DNA of 64,000 nucleotides from Vandiemenella viatica (taxonomy: Eukaryota > Arthropoda > Insecta > Orthoptera > Morabidae), in the NCBI GenBank assembly GCA_031002005.1, contig JARYHS010011408.1, forward strand, positions 217,041,473 through 217,105,472, written 5' to 3'. This document shows positions 50,401-56,654 of the stretch, one piece after another. Positions within the stretch are counted from its first letter, which is position 1. The number at the start of each line of letters is the position of its first letter. The notes under the pieces were generated by a model. The model was given only the letters and a program-made list of their open reading frames with translations, was not told where the DNA came from and did no database searches. Position numbers and translations under genes: made by a program.

Positions 50401-53400
50401 GTCTCTTGGTATTTCATACACTTTCTTTTATTTTAAAATGAGTCAAAATCCGCTGAAAATGCGTAAAAAAAAGGCGAGAGACATTAACACTGAAAGTTTT
50501 GATGTAAAGAAAAAAACCAAGGAAGTCAAGAGCACAGGGGAAAAAAGCAGGCGAATCAATGGTAACGACAATGAACATTATGCTTAAGGGAAAGGCTAAA
50601 TCATTTTACGACTCTAAAAAAAGAAACCCGAAATTGGAGGCAAGTAAAAATAAAAAGGTTGCTAACTTTTTTAACGGTAGAACAGTTCTTGATATAGAGC
50701 GTTCATCACTGACTGAAATGAGGTCTGGAGTTCCCCAGGGAAGTGTGGTAGAGCCTCTGTCGTTTCTCATATACAATAATGATTTATGCGACGTAATAAT
50801 GAAAAAAAAACTGTTTGCCGATGATACTATTATTTATCGTGAAATAAAAACCCAGACGACTGCGCTTTGTTACAAGCCAATGTTATTAAAATAATTGCTT
50901 GGTGCAAGGACTGGCAGCTGGAGTTAAACGATAAAAAATGCCAAGTCATGGATATATGTAAAAAAGCGACACCATTTAGCTCTGAATATAAAATCAATGG
51001 CACTGTACGTAGAACGGAAAATTTCGCTAAATACCTAGGTGTAACAATTCGTAACAGTCTGTTATGCAATGAACATATTGAGAAGGTAATAAGGAAAGCA
51101 AATCATATGTTCCGATTTCTAGGTCGTAATTTCAAACAATGTGCACCGGAAGTTAATTCGATTGCATACAAAGCTCTGGTGCGTCCTCACTTAGAATATT
51201 GTTGTTCTGTATGGGGTCCCTATCAAAAGAGGTTAATGGAAGCTTGGAGAAGCTTCAAAGAAGAGACACCCGGTTCGTTACATGTATATATAGCTGGAGG
51301 GAAAGTGTAAGTGCGATGTTGAATGAATTGGGATGATCTAGAACACTGACCTATTTCAGGATGACGGCAAGCACATATTACTGCCAGCTACTTTCATATC
51401 TAGGAATGACCGAGAAAATATGAGAATTCGGGGCCAGAACGGAATCATTTGTATACTCTTTTTTTCCACGAGCGATTAGAGAGTGGAATATGAAGGAGTT
51501 ATCGAACTTAGATTTCGATAGGGGTAGGTAGCTATAATCCCCTCCGGCCATCCTGATCTGGGTTTACCATGGTTTTCCCAGATCGCTCCGGGAGAATGCC
51601 GGGATGGTTCCTAAAAATATACCATGGGCGCCTCCTGCCATATCCCGTATATCCCTTCCTATGCACAAATGGATAGACATTAGGACTGGTGTAATGCACC
51701 CTCCGTCACCAACTTTTAGTGAATCGCGGAGTAGTAATAATAATATTAATAATAATAAAAAGAAGCTGGATATCTGCATGGTCTTTAGAAGACAGTATAT
51801 CTGTACTGGCCATGTAGTCATTCAATGTCCACATTCTAGTAAAGGATAGAACTTTTTTACGTTTATCCAGAATGAATTGAAAAAAGATACCCGAATAAAG
51901 TGGCTTCATCTCTCATGACTTATGAAGTCACAATATGTTGTGATTGAGCTGGTGGGCATAATAAAAACAACAGCCGTCTTCTGCTTCATTTATTATTTAA
52001 GTCTGATTCAAATTCGTTGGTTGAAGTAGATAAAAATTACATTTCCACTGCGCGAACATTTCTTGCTTGATTTTTGTAGAAATTGTAACTTCATACTCAA
52101 TAAAGACACGTTCTGGCTGATCAAGGTATTTCTTAGCAAGCTTAACTATATCACCTGGAAGAGTTGCAGAAAACATAAGGGTTTGCCGTATTTTTGGAAG
52201 ATATTTCATAATCTCTCCAAAGCACGATATAAATGTTGATTTATGGTTCGTAAAAATAGTAATTCAAACACATGAAGCATCCTGTATTCCATTCTCTTTC
52301 ACTGTGGTTAGCGTTGCTCAAGAAATGGTGTTGGACTAGAAAACGATACTGGACTCAATGTCCGTTCCAAAATTACTTTTCAAAACGCAGCGTAGTAAAG
52401 TAACATCTGTTACATTCAACCACAGTCGTTCACTGCATTATCGCACGACATACCACCGAGACCTTCATACTGGCACCACGAAATTGTCTACAATCGGAGG
52501 ATAACCTGTTTAAACTTTCCCCTCATGTTTAAAATTGTATGTAAAACTTCAGAAATCATCTATAACACAATAGTTTGGTAATATTCCGTTTTGTCGTAAT
52601 ACTCTTCGATCATTTCCGCTCTTTACTATAGGTCACCTGCCGATTTCCAGGATAAAATTTAAAGATTTGTAAAGCCTGACGGGGTTTTGTGATTCTGGTG
52701 CTGTGAAGTTCTTCTGTCAGATGCCCCACGACTAAATTTCAGAGATGTGAGTACAGTCACTGCGTAGGCATCACATTCAGTCGTACGTTTACTCATAATA
52801 TTTACGGAATCACTGTGCCTAATTCAATTGACTTGCCTGTTTTTTTTTTTTTTTTTCCTCTCTCTTAAAGAGGGACATTTGATGAGATCTCGAGGAATTA
52901 CTTCAATCTGAGGAGAAATTAGATGTAAAAAGCTCTTATGTCACGTTCCCTGACCTTTCTTTCAGAAAATAAAATTATATGCTAATGCCATGACACTTTA
53001 AACATTAAAGTTATTTTTTCTGAATTTCTAAAAAAAAATGACTTACCTACTTTTATCCCCCGAGTATTAAACTGCCTTCATCACAAATCATGCGAAAAAT
53101 AGTAAAATTGCCTTGGGGTCTTAGAACTTCACGGTATGTTTCAATGTAAATTTCTTAAAGAAACAATACGTTTTTAGAGTAACTTACGTTAAGAAAATCA
53201 GAACGAATTTACATTTCTACTACGTTTGTTCTTTTATTCCAACCTTCAAGTAACTGTCTACATGTTTACGATAATGTTTACTCGTTTTGGAAGTTTGACA
53301 TCCAACCCAATGACAAAGGCCTTCATCAAAGTTTAGAGAGAAAGGTATATTCTCTCTCCATCTCACGCAATTTTCAGATCATCCATATTCTTTCTAACAG

Positions 53401-56400
53401 GTGTTTTTGTGATGAGTCACCTTTATCCGCTAATACTTAATCGAAAGAGGTGAATGAGGTATCATTTTAGTGATTAAACATCATTAATTAAAAAAGGAGT
53501 TTTTTAAAATTAAACCTGTAAAATAAAATATGAACAATCAAGATCACAGAAATGCAAAAGTTCATAGAAAAACTACTAATCGCATAACCGCTGGATACTA
53601 GCACAACATATTACAGAGATATTGATAAATTGTGTGATTTTTCTAGGCTAAGGAGCTTTTCGGATATTTCTCTCAGGAAAACATTTAATCATTTCTAAGA
53701 CGTTGTAAGAGTGTGGCTAGGTAACTGTTTTAGTTGACAAGTAAACAATTTCTCTAAATGAGTAGGTTCTTCTTTTATTCTGCAGCAAACCGCCCAACAT
53801 CACTATCCATGGTATATCATTCTCGAAATTTTTGCAAGGGCCACCTTTTAATACTTATTTATATCTGAATGAATTCAATCCTTATTCCTTCAGTTCTGCA
53901 CCTCTGTTCAATCTTTTAACATAATAGTTTTTTAGTTTTACTGTGACTAACGATTGACTCAAATTAACGGTTTGATTACTTTTACAGAAACTAATCAGAA
54001 ATTTTAAAAAATTTCCACCATAAAATTCTTAGTACTAATATGGAGGACATTTTTGAAGCTGTACATGCAAAATATTTCATCCATACTCGTGCTGTGATCT
54101 TACAGCCCACGATCGAGATCATAAACCTAATTCACTGTCTTAATCTGGACTAGAGATAAAATAACACGTGTTATCTGTTTTCACTACTCTGTGGAGGCCA
54201 TCTGGAGCCAGTAGCCTCCATTCTTCCTTCCCGGCTGCTGTCGCGTACGTCCTTCGTTGTTATGGCACACGTGCAGCGTGTGTTGGCAGGATTTCTTTAC
54301 CACACCCACGAAATATGGAAATCAAGGATGCTTCGATTCTCAGCTAAAAAAAGGAAGATTATTTTTTCGAGGAATCAGTCAAAACGGGAGTGACAGACAA
54401 AATCGGAGAGTGCTGTTGTTTTGAAATTAAACAAGACTACATGTTACCCGGGACTTCGACTTTGATTTTTTTGCCAGAATTGGATATATAAAGATGTAAC
54501 TTACGTAAAATAATATGACGAGGAAGCCATCACTTCACCATTCCGTCACCGAGCGAGGTGGGGGAGCGATAACACTCTGGCCTCGCATTCGGGAGGACGC
54601 TGGTTCGAATCCCAGTCCGGGTATCCAGATTTGGATTTTCCATGCTTTCCCCAAATCATTCTATCCGAATGCCGGGATGCTTCTTCCAAAATGCAATTGC
54701 CGAATTCCTTGTTTCTAGTCCTATACCGCCTCTAATGACCCCACCGTCAACTTTGCGAAAAAAACAACAAAAAACAAAACAAAAAACATTCTGCCACTGA
54801 ACCTGTGTCATAAAGAGAAACAAATTGAAATATGTTTAAAAATACAGTAGTAACAATCTAAGATGGGGATGGGAGGGGAGGGTAACTGTGGTATGCTAAC
54901 TACCACAGTTCCGCTGGCAGATTTATGTTGGTAGTTTAAAATTAAGTCACTTACTGGGGACATCTCATGTCAACACCGTTTTGTACACAACTTGAGATAG
55001 CTATATAAAACAGCCCGTGGGAAAAACACGTCTATTCTTGTGTAACCCTGCTGCTTTCAGTGACTGTCTTTAGGTTTTATTGATAATCATCGCAAAGGCT
55101 AATTTTAGTGGGAAATTTAATCTTTTAAATTAGAATGGTTGGTAATCAATTTGAGGAAACACCAAATATTTTTGCCATCTAAAATCCGACGGGCTTGAAC
55201 TTCCTCAGGAGCCCTGGTTCCCTAAGGGCAGCTTGCCTTTCAGTTTCGTCTTTTCTTCTTTCTTCAGCAAGAGCATCAGATTCTTGGATTCTAATAACTT
55301 TAGCTGTTTGTGCTTTACTAGAGCAAAGCCCTAAGTCTCATATCAAATAAGAGTACAAAATATATTGACGCCAAATTTTGTTTAGGTAAACACGATCTAG
55401 TAGTATGATGCAGCGCAAATCCAGATCTATACTATATACCAAGTTGTATCTATACAAAAAAAATTACTTGACGTCACTAAACAGTAATAATATCTGTAAT
55501 AGACCTGATTCATCTACATCTACATCTACATTCATACTCTGCAAATCACAAAAATTGTGGGTGGCAGAGGGTGCTAAGCACCAATCCTAAACCCGCCCAT
55601 TCCAATCCCGAATAGTGCGAGGAAAGAAGGAATACATATAAGTATCAGTACGGCATCTTATTTCTCTAATCTTATCCCTCCGGTCATTGCGTCCTAAATA
55701 GGTTGGTGGAAGAAGTATTTCAATGCACTCGAAATTTAAATTTTTTCGCATATTCTCCAATAAATTCGAACGCAAGCTACGTCGTCTGTCTTCCAAACTA
55801 TCCCAGCCCAATCTATGTATCAATTCTGTGACGCTTTCATAAGGGCTGTAACAACAAGTCACGAATCTAGCGGCTCTCCTCTGCACCCTCTCAACTGAGT
55901 CAATCAGAACCTTGCGATACGGGTCCCAAACCCCACAACAGTAATCCAGAGGCGGACGCACTAGTGTTTTATACGCTATCTCCTTTGTTTGATTAAGACA
56001 ACCGAGCAGGTTGTCGAAACGTCGTCATTTTACGACACTATCCGGCTGCACTCCCGTGAAGAATTCACTGCATCAATACTCCGGGAAAATCTCCACTCTC
56101 ATATTATATGTATCTGTCTCCGTTTCCTTTATCAGGATCTCAGGAAATGAGAAGCTACTAAAGATTCTCAGCTACTACTGACTTTTTCGCGCTTATATCT
56201 AATTGCAGCAGTGGTTGGAAGAATAATGAGGGAAACATAGAATTATGTTAAAATTTCTTGTCAATCCAATTTAGTACGTGTTGTTCAATCTATGTTGTTG
56301 TTGTTGTTGTTCTTGTTGTTGACGTCATCGTCATTGTCGATGCCCCTGTTGTCGTTGTCGTCGTTGTTATTGTTGTTGTTGTCGTCGTCGTCGTATTCGT

Positions 56401-56621
56401 CGCTGTTGTCGTCGTCGCGTCGTCGTCCTCGACGTCGTCGTCGTCTTCGTCGCTGTTGTCGCTGTCGTCGTTGTTATTATTGTCGTCATTGTTATTGTTG
56501 TCGTCGTTGTTATTGTTGTTGTTACGTCGTCGTCTTCGTCTTTGTCGTTGTCGTCGTCTTCGTCACTGTTGTCATTGTCGTCGTCGTTATTGTTATCGTC
56601 GTCGTCGTCGTCGTTGTTATT

Positions 56622-56654
<33 letters not shown>

